64,000 nucleotides of DNA from DATAES01 sp963802415 (GTDB lineage: Bacteria; Actinomycetota; Acidimicrobiia; Acidimicrobiales; JACDCH01). The position numbers and the translations under genes are program-made. The notes below the pieces were generated by a model. The model ran no database searches. It worked only from the letters and a program-made list of their open reading frames with translations, and had not been told where the DNA came from. Shown one piece after another: positions 16,723 through 25,617 of the stretch. The number at the start of each line of letters is the position of its first letter. Position 1 is the first letter of the stretch. The stretch lies in contig CAWDIH010000001.1 in NCBI GenBank assembly GCA_963802415.1, forward strand, positions 2,480,001 through 2,544,000. The letters run 5' to 3'.

Positions 16723-17423
16723 TGGATCCCGCCACGATCCGTGCGAACGCCGATCGCATCCGCGACCGGATCTCGGAGGCGGGCGGCGACCCGGCGTCGG
16801 TCCGGCTCGTCGCGGTGACCAAAGCACATCCGGCTGCGACCGTGCGCGCCGCGCTCGATGCGGGACTCGTCGATCTCGGCGAGAACTACGCCCAAGAACT
16901 CGTCGCCAAGGCCTCCGAGGTCGAGGCTGGGATCGAGGTCGGCGTCAAGGTCGAAGCTGAGGTCGAGGTCGAGGTCGAGCCACGGTGGCACTTCGTCGGT
17001 CAGCTCCAACGGAACAAGGTCGGGCAGATCGCGCCGCTCGTGCACCTGTGGCAATCCGTCGACCGCCTTCGCCTCGGCGAGGAGATCGCCCGTCGTCAGC
17101 CGGGGGCGTCCGTGTTGGTGCAGGTCAACTTGACCGACGACCCCGGCCGAGGGGGCACGAAGCCGGGGCTCACGGCCGGCCTCGTCGAAGGATTGCGGGA
17201 TCTCGGGCTCGACGTGCGAGGGCTCATGGCCGTCGCGCCCGTGGGAGACGAGGCCACAGCGCGCGCCGCCTTCCGCGTCGTGCGCGAGCTCGCAGATCGC
17301 CTGTCGCTCGCAGAGCGTTCGATCGGTATGAGCGAAGACCTCGAGGCAGCGGTCAAGGAGGGCTCCACGATGATGCGAATCGGCAGCGCCCTCTTCGGGG
17401 CCCGTCCGCGTCTGGCCTCGTAG
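16719..17423 (+). CDS. YggS family pyridoxal 5'-phosphate homeostasis protein
   Basis: A PLP-binding TIM-barrel protein that buffers PLP. VRLVAVTKAHPAATV carries the PLP lysine; LGENYAQELVAKA, WHFVGQLQRNK, GLMAVAP and GMSEDLEAAVKEGSTMMRIG are the family blocks. GTG 16719 and ATG 16722 are adjacent in-frame starts, overlapping the pgeF stop. Unusual: between the EN-YAQEL helix and the WHFVGQ strand there are about 20 extra residues of Glu-Val repeats, coded by a GAGGTC-type hexanucleotide expansion (about 16915-16980). Confidence 0.93.
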   Translation: MMDPATIRANADRIRDRISEAGGDPASVRLVAVTKAHPAATVRAALDAGLVDLGENYAQELVAKASEVEAGIEVGVKVEAEVEVEVEPRWHFVGQLQRNKVGQIAPLVHLWQSVDRLRLGEEIARRQPGASVLVQVNLTDDPGRGGTKPGLTAGLVEGLRDLGLDVRGLMAVAPVGDEATARAAFRVVRELADRLSLAERSIGMSEDLEAAVKEGSTMMRIGSALFGARPRLAS

Positions 17424-17465
17424 CACGTGGAAAACTAAGTTCCCGTGGGACGAAGGGGCTCGTGA

Positions 17466-18044
17466 ATGGCGACGATGTGGCGTCGGGCGATGAACTACCT
17501 CGGTCTGGGACCCGATGAGGAGTACGAGGACTATGAAGACCTCGAGCCGGCGCGCGAGGCGGTCACCGACCGCAGCAACCAGTCGAACGCCCGCACGGCC
17601 ACCCCGGCACGGCGTGCGCCCGAGCCGGAGACGGAGCAGTCGGATGTGGCCTTCGTCGGCAGTGTGCGGCGCATCGAGGCCCAACCGCTCGATCCCACGC
17701 CGGGGATCGGCGCGATGACATCCGCGGGCCAGAAGCGGGCGCCTGTCGTTCGTGCAATTCCGAACTCGATGTTCGCCAAGCCGTACGTGGTGTCGCCAGG
17801 CTCGTTCAACGACGCACAAGAGGTGGCGGACAAGTACAAGGGCAACGTGCCCGTCATCATGAACCTCCAGGACGTCGACCGGGACCTGTCCCGGCGGCTC
17901 ATCGACTTCGCCAGCGGCCTCTGTTACGGCGTGGGCGGCACAATGGAGAAGGTTGCGCACCAGGTGTATCTGCTCACGCCGAGCAACGTCGAGGTCTCGC
18001 CCGAAGAGCGCCGTCGCCTCCAAGAGCGCGGCCTCTACGACTGA
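17466..18044 (+). CDS. sepF: Cell division protein SepF
   Basis: A 192-residue FtsZ-membrane tether. The N-terminal MATMWRRAMNYLGLG forms the amphipathic membrane-binding helix, then an acidic/variable linker, then the SepF core: KPYVVSPGSFNDAQEVADKY, VPVIMNLQDVDRDLSRRLID, FASGLCYGVGGTMEKVAHQV and YLLTPSNVEVS. Actinobacteria lack FtsA, and SepF takes its role. Start at ATG 17466, 42 nt after yggS. Confidence 0.96.
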   Translation: MATMWRRAMNYLGLGPDEEYEDYEDLEPAREAVTDRSNQSNARTATPARRAPEPETEQSDVAFVGSVRRIEAQPLDPTPGIGAMTSAGQKRAPVVRAIPNSMFAKPYVVSPGSFNDAQEVADKYKGNVPVIMNLQDVDRDLSRRLIDFASGLCYGVGGTMEKVAHQVYLLTPSNVEVSPEERRRLQERGLYD

Positions 18045-18068
18045 GCGAACCGACCGCTCGCTCGCATC

Positions 18069-18329
18069 ATGCAATTCGTCTGTGTCGCGCTGCAGCTGTA
18101 CGTGTTCGTCATTTTCGGGCGGGTGATCCTGAGCTGGTTCCCGGTCACCGAGGGCAGCGCGCTCCAGGGCATCGACACCTTCCTACGCATGTTGACCGAG
18201 CCCGTCCTCGGCCCGCTCCGTCGTGCCATCCCTGCGCTGCGTGTCGGTGGCATGGCCATCGACCTGTCGCCGATGATCCTGATCTTCGTGATCTACCTGG
18301 TCCTCGTTCCGCTCCTCTGCCGTGGCTGA
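18069..18329 (+). CDS. YggT family membrane protein
   Basis: An 86-residue protein with two hydrophobic segments (CVALQLYVFVIFGRVILSWF and LSPMILIFVIYLVLVPLL) around a RMLTEPVLGPLRRAIPALR loop, which is the YggT family signature (TEPxLxPxRRxIP). The molecular role is unknown; in actinobacteria it sits between sepF and divIVA, suggesting a membrane partner in division or polar growth. Start at ATG 18069. Confidence 0.9.
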   Translation: MQFVCVALQLYVFVIFGRVILSWFPVTEGSALQGIDTFLRMLTEPVLGPLRRAIPALRVGGMAIDLSPMILIFVIYLVLVPLLCRG

Positions 18330-18342
18330 GATCCCGCCCGAT

Positions 18343-18387
18343 CCGCTATCGACGGTCCCCGACTCGTCCGGATAGCGGGGGTACCAT
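18343..18387 (+). promoter_or_regulatory. Hairpin and possible -10 before divIVA
   Basis: CCGCTATC (18343-18350) and GATAGCGG (18371-18378) are perfect inverted repeats with a 20-nt loop, just after yggT. TACCAT at 18382-18387 lies 8 nt before the divIVA ATG and could be a -10 for a near-leaderless transcript. The dyad may end the upstream transcript or act as an operator. Confidence 0.4.
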
Positions 18388-18395
18388 CGGCGCCC

Positions 18396-19445
18396 ATGGA
18401 TGTGACGCCTCAGGTGATCAACGAGGTCGAGTTCCACCAGAAGATGCGGGGGTACGACCCCGACGAGGTCGATGACTTCCTCGAACGTGTCGCGGTCGCG
18501 GTGGGACAGCTCACCGAACGGCTGCACGAGGCAGAGGGGCGCGCCGCGACCGCCGATCGGCGCGCGCTCGAACTCGAGCGCAAGGTGCGCGAGCTCGACG
18601 AGCGCGCCCCCGCAAGGGACGACGACGAGACCGAGACGATCAAGCGCACCCTCGTGCTCGCGCAGAAGACCGCCGATGCAGCGGTGAAAGAAGCGAAGGA
18701 CGAGGCGCAACGCACGCTGACCGAGGCGCAGCAAAGCGCCGACACGCTCGTCAACGAGGCGCAGTCGACGTCGCAGCGTCTCGTCAGCGAGGCCGAGATC
18801 GAAGCGCGCAGGACGTCAGAGGAGACCCGCCAGCGCATGGCCGACGAGATCGTGGCGCTCGAACAGGCGCGTGAAGCGCTGAAGGCCGACCACGGCGTCC
18901 TCGAACGCCACCTCGAAGAACAGCGACTCCGGCTGCGCGGTGCGATCGCGGACCTGCAACAGCTGCTCGACGAGCCGGACAGGCTGCGCGCCGCCGCGCT
19001 GCCCGAGCTCAGTGGCGCGTCGAGAGCCGTGTTGACCGGCCCGGCACGCACCGAGACCGAATCGGCGGACAGCGACGAGCTGATCGACCTGTCGGAGAGC
19101 GCGGCGAGCAACGAGATCGGTGACGAAGGCGACGACGAGTTGGTCGAGCGTCCGATCTCCGGCGGCGTACGGTTCTCGCCGCCTGAGGCGAGCAACGGTG
19201 CGCCGGAAGCGCAGGGCACTTCGGCCGAGGTCGTGACCGCAGACGACGAAGGCGACGAAGGCGACACCGACGGGTGGTCGCGCTTCGTACGCGAGGAGAT
19301 GCTCGACCAGCCGACGGCCGCGGTGGCCATGCCCGCGGGCGAGGACGCCTACCTCGTCGAGCTGCGCAAAGCCATGCTCGACGAGTCGGCTGTCACCGGC
19401 TCGGACGACCGTCCTTCACGCAGTCGCTTCGGCCGCCGACGCTGA
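18396..19445 (+). CDS. DivIVA domain-containing protein (Wag31-like)
   Basis: A 349-residue coiled-coil protein. The N-terminus MDVTPQVINEVEFHQKMRGY with DPDEVDDFLERVAVAVGQL is the DivIVA lipid-binding domain, which marks curved membrane at poles and septa. Long heptad-rich helices (about residues 40-210, with degenerate A-x-x-E-A-Q repeats) follow, then an acidic, disordered tail ending in basic SRSRFGRRR. It closes the division cluster. The acidic insert (DEGDDELVE, DDEGDEGDTDG) is a lineage-specific feature. Confidence 0.93.
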   Translation: MDVTPQVINEVEFHQKMRGYDPDEVDDFLERVAVAVGQLTERLHEAEGRAATADRRALELERKVRELDERAPARDDDETETIKRTLVLAQKTADAAVKEAKDEAQRTLTEAQQSADTLVNEAQSTSQRLVSEAEIEARRTSEETRQRMADEIVALEQAREALKADHGVLERHLEEQRLRLRGAIADLQQLLDEPDRLRAAALPELSGASRAVLTGPARTETESADSDELIDLSESAASNEIGDEGDDELVERPISGGVRFSPPEASNGAPEAQGTSAEVVTADDEGDEGDTDGWSRFVREEMLDQPTAAVAMPAGEDAYLVELRKAMLDESAVTGSDDRPSRSRFGRRR

Positions 19446-19450
19446 CGTTC

Positions 19451-22400
19451 TCAGCCGGCGACGGACAACGCGATGTGGAGGACGCGACCGTCCGGTAGTT
19501 CGACGTGGTGGCAGTTGTTCAGCGGGCCACCGATCTCGAGCTCTTCCGCGAGGGTCTCGTCCATGATGTAGCTGCGGTGCTTCTCGATGACCTCGCGGAG
19601 GTCGTCGTACCCCTCGACGTCGATGACGAGATGGATCCTGTCGGTGACGTGAAGGCCGTCGCGGCGGCGGAGATCGTTGAGGCGACGGACGACGAACCGA
19701 GCCAGTCCCTCCTGCGCGAGGTCAGGTGTGATGTCAGTGTCGAGCGCGACGACGCCTCGCGCGTCGGGCAGCGGGCTCGAGGTCGTGCCTTCTCGCGCCA
19801 CGAGGCGCAACGTGTACTCGTCGGGCTGCAACGTTCGCCCTTCGACAACGACGTCGTCGCCATCGCGTCTCCAGTTGCCGGCCTTGATGGCACCGATGAG
19901 CCGTTGCATGTCCGCACCGGCCCGAGGTCCGAGCACGGCGGGCACCAACTGCAGCACGAAATCGCCGGTCGCACGGACGTCCGTCGTGAGCTCGATCGAC
20001 TTCACGTTGGCTTCGTCGGCGATGAGCGCCTCGAACGCGCGCAACGCGTCGACGCCCGGCGCAGCCACTGTGAGCTTCGACAACGGCTGACGGTTGGGGA
20101 TTGCATTCGCTTTGCGGACGGAGGCGGCTGCCGAGCACACGGCCCGCACCTGGTCCATCGTGTCGACAAGGTCGGGGTCGACGTCGAGTACGAGCTCGTC
20201 GGACGAGGGCCAGTTGTCGAGGTGCACGGAATCACGGCCGGTGAGATCGCGATACACGCTGTCGGTCGTGAGCGGCAGCAGCGGAGCAGCGATGCGACAG
20301 AGCACCGAGAGCACGGTGTGCAACGTGTCGATGGCGTCCTTGTCGCCTGCCCAGAAGCGGTCGCGGCTGCGCCGGATGTACCAGTTGTTGAGCGAGTCGA
20401 GGAAGTCGAGAATCGAGGCGCACGCGCCCGACAGGTCGAACAGATCGAGCCGGCCGGTGACGTCTGTTCGCAGCGCGCCGACCTTGGCGAGCGCGTAACG
20501 GTCGAGAACGTGTTCGGCGCTCGAGCGCTCCTCGCCGCGGATGCCTGCGGCGTTGGCATAGAGCGTCAAGAAGTACCACGCGTTCCAGATCGGCATGAGC
20601 ACGTGACGCACGGTTTCTTCCATCGAACGTCGGTCGACCACCATGTCGCCGCCGCGCACGACTGCGGAGGAGAGCAACGCCCATCGCATCGCGTCCGAAC
20701 CAACGGTGTCGAAGACGTCCATCGGATCGGGGTAGTTGGCGAGTCGCTTCGACAGCTTCTGGCCGTCGTCGCCGAGCAGCACGCCGTGGACGACGCACGT
20801 CTTGAACGACGGGCGATCGAACAGAGCTGTCGCGAGTACGTGCAACGTGTAGAACCAACCGCGCGTCTGGCCGATGTACTCGACGATGAAGTCGCCAGGG
20901 AAGTGCGACTCGAACCACTCCTGGTTCTCGAACGGGTAGTGCACCTGCGCGAACGGCATCGACCCCGACTCGAACCAGCAGTCGAGCACATCCGGGATGC
21001 GGCGCATCATCGAGGTGCCCGTCGGGTCGTCAGGGTTCGGCCGTACGAGCTCGTCGATGAGGGGACGGTGCAAGTCGTCCGGGCGCACACCGAAGTCGCG
21101 CTCGAGCTCGTCGAGGCTGCCGTAGACATCGATGCGCGGGTAGGCGGGGTCGTCGCTCTTCCAGATCGGCAGAGGAGACCCCCAGTACCGGTTGCGGCTG
21201 ATCGACCAGTCGCGCGCGCCTTCGAGCCACTTCCCGAACGATCCGTCACGCACGTGTTCGGGAACCCACGTGATCTGCTCGTTGAGCTCGAGCATCCGAT
21301 CCTTCAACGCGGTCACCCGCACGAACCAGCTCGAGACCGCCTTGTAGATCAGCGGCGTGTCCGTACGCCAGCAGTGGGGATAGCTGTGGACATATGTGTC
21401 GTGACGGACCACGACACCCTTGTCCTTCAAATCGCGCACGATTGCGGCGTTCGCGTCGAAGACCTGCTCGCCTGCGTAGGCGCTCACCTCACTCGTGAAC
21501 CGGCCTTGCGAATCGACGGGGGCAACGACGGCGATGCCTGCGTCTTCGCACGCGCGCTGATCATCCTCGCCGAAGCCAGGCGCCATGTGGACCATCCCGG
21601 TTCCGTCCTCGGTGGTCACGAAGTCGCCACCGAGGACCACGAACGCGTTCGCTTGATCGGCGAAGAAGTCGAACTGCGGTGTGTAGCGGTGGCCGACGAG
21701 CTCGGAACCCTTGATCGTCGCCACGTGCGTCGCGTCGGCGAGCTCGCGCTCGTACGCGGCCGCCCGCGCCGCTCCGATGACGTACTGCCGGCCGTTCTCC
21801 TCGTACACGGCGTAGTCGATGTCGGGGCCGACCGCGATGGCGAGGTTCGACGGCAGGGTCCACGGCGTCGTGGTCCACACCAGTAGACGACGCCCGTCAT
21901 CCAACTCGAACCACACGGTGACCGCGGGGTCCTGCCGGTCGCGGTAGGCGTCGTCGAGGCGCGTCTCGAAGTTGGACAGGGGCGTTTCGCACTCCCAGCA
22001 GTACGGAAGCACGCGATAGCCCTCGTAGAGCAGTCCCTTGTCGTAGAGCTGCTTCTGGGCCCACATGACCGACTCCATGTACGACAGGTCCATCGTCTTG
22101 TAGTCGTGGTCCATGTCGACCCACCGGGCCTGACGGGTCACGTAGTCGCGCCAGACGTGCGCGGTGGTTCCGACGATCGAGCGGCAGCGCTCATTGAACT
22201 TGTCGACCCCGTACGCCTCGATGGCCACCCGTCCGGACAGTCCGAGCTCCTGCTCGGCCTGCATCTCGACAGGGAGGCCGTGGCAGTCCCATCCGAACCG
22301 CCGCTCGACTCGCTGGCCGCGCATCGTGCGGTACCGGGGAACGGCGTCCTTCACGAATCCGGTCAGCAGGTGCCCGTAGTGGGGGAGGCCGTTGGCGAAC

Positions 22401-22564
22401 GGCGGGCCGTCGTAGAACACGAACTCGTCGTCGGACGAACGCTGCTGGACCGACCTGTCGAACGTGTCGTCGTGCTGCCATTGCTCGACGACGGAGCGCT
22501 CGAGTTGCGGAAACGACGGATGCTGCTCGACGTCGGGATAGCGCTCGCTCGGCGGGGGGGACAT
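19451..22564 (-). CDS. ileS: Isoleucine--tRNA ligase
   Basis: A 1037-residue class I aminoacyl-tRNA synthetase. The HIGH-type motif is PHYGHL in YDGPPFANGLPHYGHLLTG, the editing domain has TTTPWTLPSNLAI, and the KMSKS-type loop is GQKLSKRLANYPDP. The length and the C-terminal helical/DUF5915-like region fit the eukaryote-like IleS type seen in many actinobacteria, which often confers mupirocin tolerance (inference). It is transcribed convergently with divIVA, with a 5-nt gap between the stops. A 793-codon open frame on the other strand is a GC shadow. Confidence 0.97.
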   Translation of the reverse strand: MSPPPSERYPDVEQHPSFPQLERSVVEQWQHDDTFDRSVQQRSSDDEFVFYDGPPFANGLPHYGHLLTGFVKDAVPRYRTMRGQRVERRFGWDCHGLPVEMQAEQELGLSGRVAIEAYGVDKFNERCRSIVGTTAHVWRDYVTRQARWVDMDHDYKTMDLSYMESVMWAQKQLYDKGLLYEGYRVLPYCWECETPLSNFETRLDDAYRDRQDPAVTVWFELDDGRRLLVWTTTPWTLPSNLAIAVGPDIDYAVYEENGRQYVIGAARAAAYERELADATHVATIKGSELVGHRYTPQFDFFADQANAFVVLGGDFVTTEDGTGMVHMAPGFGEDDQRACEDAGIAVVAPVDSQGRFTSEVSAYAGEQVFDANAAIVRDLKDKGVVVRHDTYVHSYPHCWRTDTPLIYKAVSSWFVRVTALKDRMLELNEQITWVPEHVRDGSFGKWLEGARDWSISRNRYWGSPLPIWKSDDPAYPRIDVYGSLDELERDFGVRPDDLHRPLIDELVRPNPDDPTGTSMMRRIPDVLDCWFESGSMPFAQVHYPFENQEWFESHFPGDFIVEYIGQTRGWFYTLHVLATALFDRPSFKTCVVHGVLLGDDGQKLSKRLANYPDPMDVFDTVGSDAMRWALLSSAVVRGGDMVVDRRSMEETVRHVLMPIWNAWYFLTLYANAAGIRGEERSSAEHVLDRYALAKVGALRTDVTGRLDLFDLSGACASILDFLDSLNNWYIRRSRDRFWAGDKDAIDTLHTVLSVLCRIAAPLLPLTTDSVYRDLTGRDSVHLDNWPSSDELVLDVDPDLVDTMDQVRAVCSAAASVRKANAIPNRQPLSKLTVAAPGVDALRAFEALIADEANVKSIELTTDVRATGDFVLQLVPAVLGPRAGADMQRLIGAIKAGNWRRDGDDVVVEGRTLQPDEYTLRLVAREGTTSSPLPDARGVVALDTDITPDLAQEGLARFVVRRLNDLRRRDGLHVTDRIHLVIDVEGYDDLREVIEKHRSYIMDETLAEELEIGGPLNNCHHVELPDGRVLHIALSVAG

Positions 22565-22601
22565 CCGAAAGAGCGTACGCGGGCACTACCGTCCCCCGGA
22601 C

Positions 22602-22964
22602 ATGGTTACGACGCTCTACACCGTGCGGGACGACGGGTCCGTCGAGCTGAACGTGCACGCCCAACCGGGCGCGGGCCGCACGCAGATCACCGGCCGGCAC
22701 GGTGACGCGCTCAAGATCCGGGTCGCGGTCCCGCCCGAGCACGGCCGCGCGAACGCTGCTCTGGCGACCGTGCTCGCCGATGCGTTCGGGCTGCCGGCGA
22801 AGGCAGTCGAGCTCGTCAGCGGCGACAAGAGCCGGACCAAGCGCTTCCGGCTGTCGGTGGAGGACGTCGACGCCTTCGCCCACCGACTCGATGACCTCGT
22901 GGCGTCCGGGAGCGAGGGCCCGGGCCCCGCCGATCGCGACAAGTGGCGTCCGCCGCGAGGTTGA
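22602..22964 (+). CDS. DUF167 (YggU) family protein
   Basis: A 120-residue small alpha/beta protein. The family core is VHAQPGAGRTQITGRHGDALKIRV, PPEHGRANAALATVLADAFG and VELVSGDKSRTKRF. No biochemical function is established for the family. It is divergent from ileS (38-nt gap). The C-terminal tail (DRDKWRPPRG) is unique. In many genomes it follows yggT or divIVA genes. Confidence 0.9.
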   Translation: MVTTLYTVRDDGSVELNVHAQPGAGRTQITGRHGDALKIRVAVPPEHGRANAALATVLADAFGLPAKAVELVSGDKSRTKRFRLSVEDVDAFAHRLDDLVASGSEGPGPADRDKWRPPRG

Positions 22965-23020
22965 ATCCGCCTACTGGTCCTCTTACAATCCAGCACCCTT
23001 TGGCGACCTGAGAGGAAGCC

Positions 23021-23698
23021 ATGCCCAAGACAACCGGGCGCGCAACCCCACCGAAAACGACGGCATCCCGCGCGCCGGCGACCAAGGCGGCCAAGCGGGG
23101 TGCCACCAACGCGAAAGCTGCGCCCACCAAGAAGACCGCGACCAAGAAGGCCCCGCTCGCCAAAAAGACAGCGGTCGCGAGGAAGGCAGCGCCCGCCAAG
23201 AAGACGGCGGTCGCACAGAAGACTGCGCCCGCCAGGAAGAAGGCGGTCGCGAAGAAAGCTGCTGCGCACCCCAAGAGGGCTGCGGCGCCGGCCAAGACCC
23301 AGGCCGCGAAGAAGAAGGGTCCGGTCGTCCTCGACAAGTTCCTGGAAGGGCAGCGGGCCCTGCTCCTGGAAGAGAGAGCCACGTACACGCACCAAGCCGA
23401 GTCGTTGCAGGCCGAAGCGGACCTCCTCGCCGCGGAGCGGGAGCCGGGCGACGTGCAGTTCGACGAGGAATCCGGCGAAGGCGACACGCTCGCGGTCGAG
23501 CGTGAGCGCGACCTCGCCCTGTCGGCACAGGCCCGCTCCGCGGTCGACGAGATCGACGCCGCCCTCGCCAAGATCGCCGACGGCACGTACGGCACGTGTG
23601 AGCAGTGCGGCAAGTCGATCCCGAGAGAACGACTGCGCGCCATCCCCTACGCGACGCTCTGCGTCCAGTGCAAGAGCATGGGGCTCGGCCGGCGGTGA
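23021..23698 (+). CDS. TraR/DksA family zinc-finger protein with Lys/Ala-rich N-terminal domain
   Basis: A 225-residue protein. Residues about 1-98 are a Lys/Ala/Pro repeat (TKKTATKKAPLAKKTA type units) resembling histone H1-like tails. Residues about 100-225 are a DksA/TraR coiled coil followed by the zinc finger CEQC...CVQC (GTYGTCEQCGKSIPRERL). DksA-type proteins act in the RNA polymerase secondary channel; the tail suggests DNA or RNA binding. The Shine-Dalgarno GAGAGGA precedes the ATG. It sits directly upstream of lspA. Confidence 0.88.
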   Translation: MPKTTGRATPPKTTASRAPATKAAKRGATNAKAAPTKKTATKKAPLAKKTAVARKAAPAKKTAVAQKTAPARKKAVAKKAAAHPKRAAAPAKTQAAKKKGPVVLDKFLEGQRALLLEERATYTHQAESLQAEADLLAAEREPGDVQFDEESGEGDTLAVERERDLALSAQARSAVDEIDAALAKIADGTYGTCEQCGKSIPRERLRAIPYATLCVQCKSMGLGRR

Positions 23699-23705
23699 GC
23701 CGGTC

Positions 23706-24185
23706 TTGAGCGCGGTTGAGTCGGGCCGCAGGACCCGGCTCACCCCGCTGGTCATCGCTGTAGCGGCTCTCGTCGTCGCCGCCGACCAGCTCACCAAGTG
23801 GTGGGCCGTGCGGACGCTGGAAACGCGGGACATCGATCTGTTCTGGACCCTGCGGCTACATCTGGTGCGCAACAGCGGCGCGGCCTTCAGCCTCGCGGGT
23901 GGCCGCGGCGGTCTCGTCGCGATCCTCGCCATCGCCGTCGTGATCGCCCTCATCGCCTTCGGCCGCGGCATCGACACGAAGGTCGGCGCGGTCGCGCTCG
24001 GGCTCGTCCTCGGCGGCGCGGCCGGCAACCTGAGCGATCGCATCTTCAGGGACGGAACCGGCTTCCTCGGCGGCGCCGTCATCGACTTCGTGGACCCGCA
24101 GTGGTGGCCCGTCTTCAACGTGGCCGACGCGGCCGTGAGTGTCGGCGGACTGCTCATCGTGTTCGTGGTCGCCCGCGCCCCGTGA
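23706..24185 (+). CDS. lspA: Lipoprotein signal peptidase LspA
   Basis: A 159-residue aspartic membrane peptidase (signal peptidase II) with four hydrophobic segments. Motifs: ADQLTKWWAV (helix 1), LVRNSGAAFSLAGG, GGAAGNLSDRIFR with catalytic Asp, and VIDFVDPQWWPVFNVADAAV with the second Asp. TTG 23706 is the only plausible start near the conserved N-terminus. It processes lipoproteins such as those predicted at 36869 and 49881 in this window. The stop overlaps the rluD GTG. Confidence 0.95.
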   Translation: MSAVESGRRTRLTPLVIAVAALVVAADQLTKWWAVRTLETRDIDLFWTLRLHLVRNSGAAFSLAGGRGGLVAILAIAVVIALIAFGRGIDTKVGAVALGLVLGGAAGNLSDRIFRDGTGFLGGAVIDFVDPQWWPVFNVADAAVSVGGLLIVFVVARAP

Positions 24186-25146
24186 CTGCGGCCGAGGCCA
24201 CCGTTCCGGGTGCCCTCGCCGGTGAGCGCCTCGATCGCGCAGTCGCTGTCTTGCTCGGTTGCACGCGGGCCGCGGCGAGCACGCGCTGGTCACCGGCGGC
24301 GCGGTGGCGGTCGACGGTGCGGTCACGACGAAGGGATCGACTCGGGTCGACGAGGGCGCGCTCGTCGAGATCAGCCGTCTCGCCGAGGAGGCCGACGCAA
24401 ACCCCGTCGCGGATGCTTCGGTCGTCGTCCCGGTCGTGTTCGAGGATGACGACGTGGTGGTCGTCGACAAGCCCGCCGGGCTGGTGGTGCATCCGGGCGC
24501 GGGACACATGGCCGGCACACTCGTCCACGGGTTGCTCGCGATGTATCCCGATATCGCACGCGCCGGTGCGGACGAGCGCCCCGGGATCGTGCACCGGCTC
24601 GACAAGGACACGTCCGGTCTGCTGCTCGTGGCCCGCACTCCCGAGGCCCACCGCTCGTTGACACGGCAACTGAAGGCGCGGGCCATCACGCGGCGCTACC
24701 TCGCGCTCGTCTGGGGTCATCTCGATGCGCCCCGAGGTGTGATCGACGCGCCGATCGGCCGATCGGCCCGTACACCCACGCGGATGACCGTGTCGACGCG
24801 GGGACGAGCAGCGCGCACGTCGTACGAGGTAATTGGGGAGTTCACAGAGCCCGCGCCAGCGTCACTGCTCGAGTGCGCGCTCGACACCGGACGTACGCAC
24901 CAGATCCGCGTTCACCTGGCCGCAATCGGCCACCCGGTCGTCGGGGACGACCGCTACGGCGGACGGCGGCAACCGTTCGCGCGCACCGGTCGTTTCTTCC
25001 TCCACGCCGGGCACGTGGCATTCGAGCATCCGACAACGCATCAGCGCGTCGAGTTCGACTCGCCGCTTCCTCCCGACCTGGCCTCCGTGCTCGACCGCTT
25101 CTCGGTCAGTCCGGCGACGGCCACGCCCGCTCCCCGCGAGCCATAG
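24182..25146 (+). CDS. RluA/RluD family 23S rRNA pseudouridine synthase (one frameshift)
   Basis: Converts uridines of the large rRNA to pseudouridine. The GTG at 24182 (GTGA overlap with lspA) starts an S4 RNA-binding domain (GERLDRAVAVLLGCTRAAA). A probable 1-nt deletion near 24277 in a GCGGCG run shifts the frame, after which HALVTGGAVAVDGAVTTKGS completes S4 and the catalytic domain follows: VVDKPAGLVVHPGAGHMAGT, RPGIVHRLDKDTSGLLLVAR (catalytic Asp) and TGRTHQIRVHLAAIGHPVVG. The 3' end overlaps the converging Rrf2 gene by 41 bp. Confidence 0.9.
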
Positions 25147-25549
25147 ACACCACGTCCGACAGCGTCAACGCGTCGAGCAGTTGCCGCATCTGCTCGCTCA
25201 CCTCGGCCCAGACCGCGAGCAGCACGCACTGACCTTCGTGGTCGCAGGCGCCGTTCTGATGTGGTTCGCCGAAGTCGCCCAGCACGATCGGCCCGTCTAC
25301 GGCACTCACGATCGATCCGAGCGTGATCGATGCCGGTTCGCGGGCGAGCACGTAACCGCCGCCGACGCCGCGCTTCGATCGGACGAGACCCGCTCCTTTC
25401 AGCGCCAGCAGGATCTGCTCCAGGTACGGCTGCGGGAGTCCCGTCCGCTCTGCGAGGTCGCGCACCGATGTCGGACCCTCGCCGTTGCCGTGCAGGGCCA
25501 ACGACAGGAGAGCCCGGCACGCGTAGTCGCCGCGGGTCGAGACCTTCAC
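25106..25549 (-). CDS. Rrf2 family transcriptional regulator
   Basis: A 147-residue winged-helix regulator. VKVSTRGDYACRALLSLALH begins the Rrf2 domain, followed by RTGLPQPYLEQILLALKGAG (recognition helix) and RGVGGGYVLAREPASITLG. The Fe-S region has only two cysteines in CDHEGQC, with His between them, rather than the three of IscR, so redox sensing by a cluster is possible but unproven. The GTG at 25549 is chosen because the frame upstream has no homology. Its target genes are not evident here. Confidence 0.88.
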   Translation of the reverse strand: MKVSTRGDYACRALLSLALHGNGEGPTSVRDLAERTGLPQPYLEQILLALKGAGLVRSKRGVGGGYVLAREPASITLGSIVSAVDGPIVLGDFGEPHQNGACDHEGQCVLLAVWAEVSEQMRQLLDALTLSDVVSMARGERAWPSPD

Positions 25550-25617
25550 GGGCGCAACGATAGAGACCCAGCCGCGGCGAGGGATGGGTATGGTGGCACG
25601 TAGCAGGAAGGACTCTT

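Noticed and set aside
19505..21886. 793-codon + strand gene opposite ileS
   Set aside because: A high-GC shadow frame with no homology; ileS on the other strand is complete.
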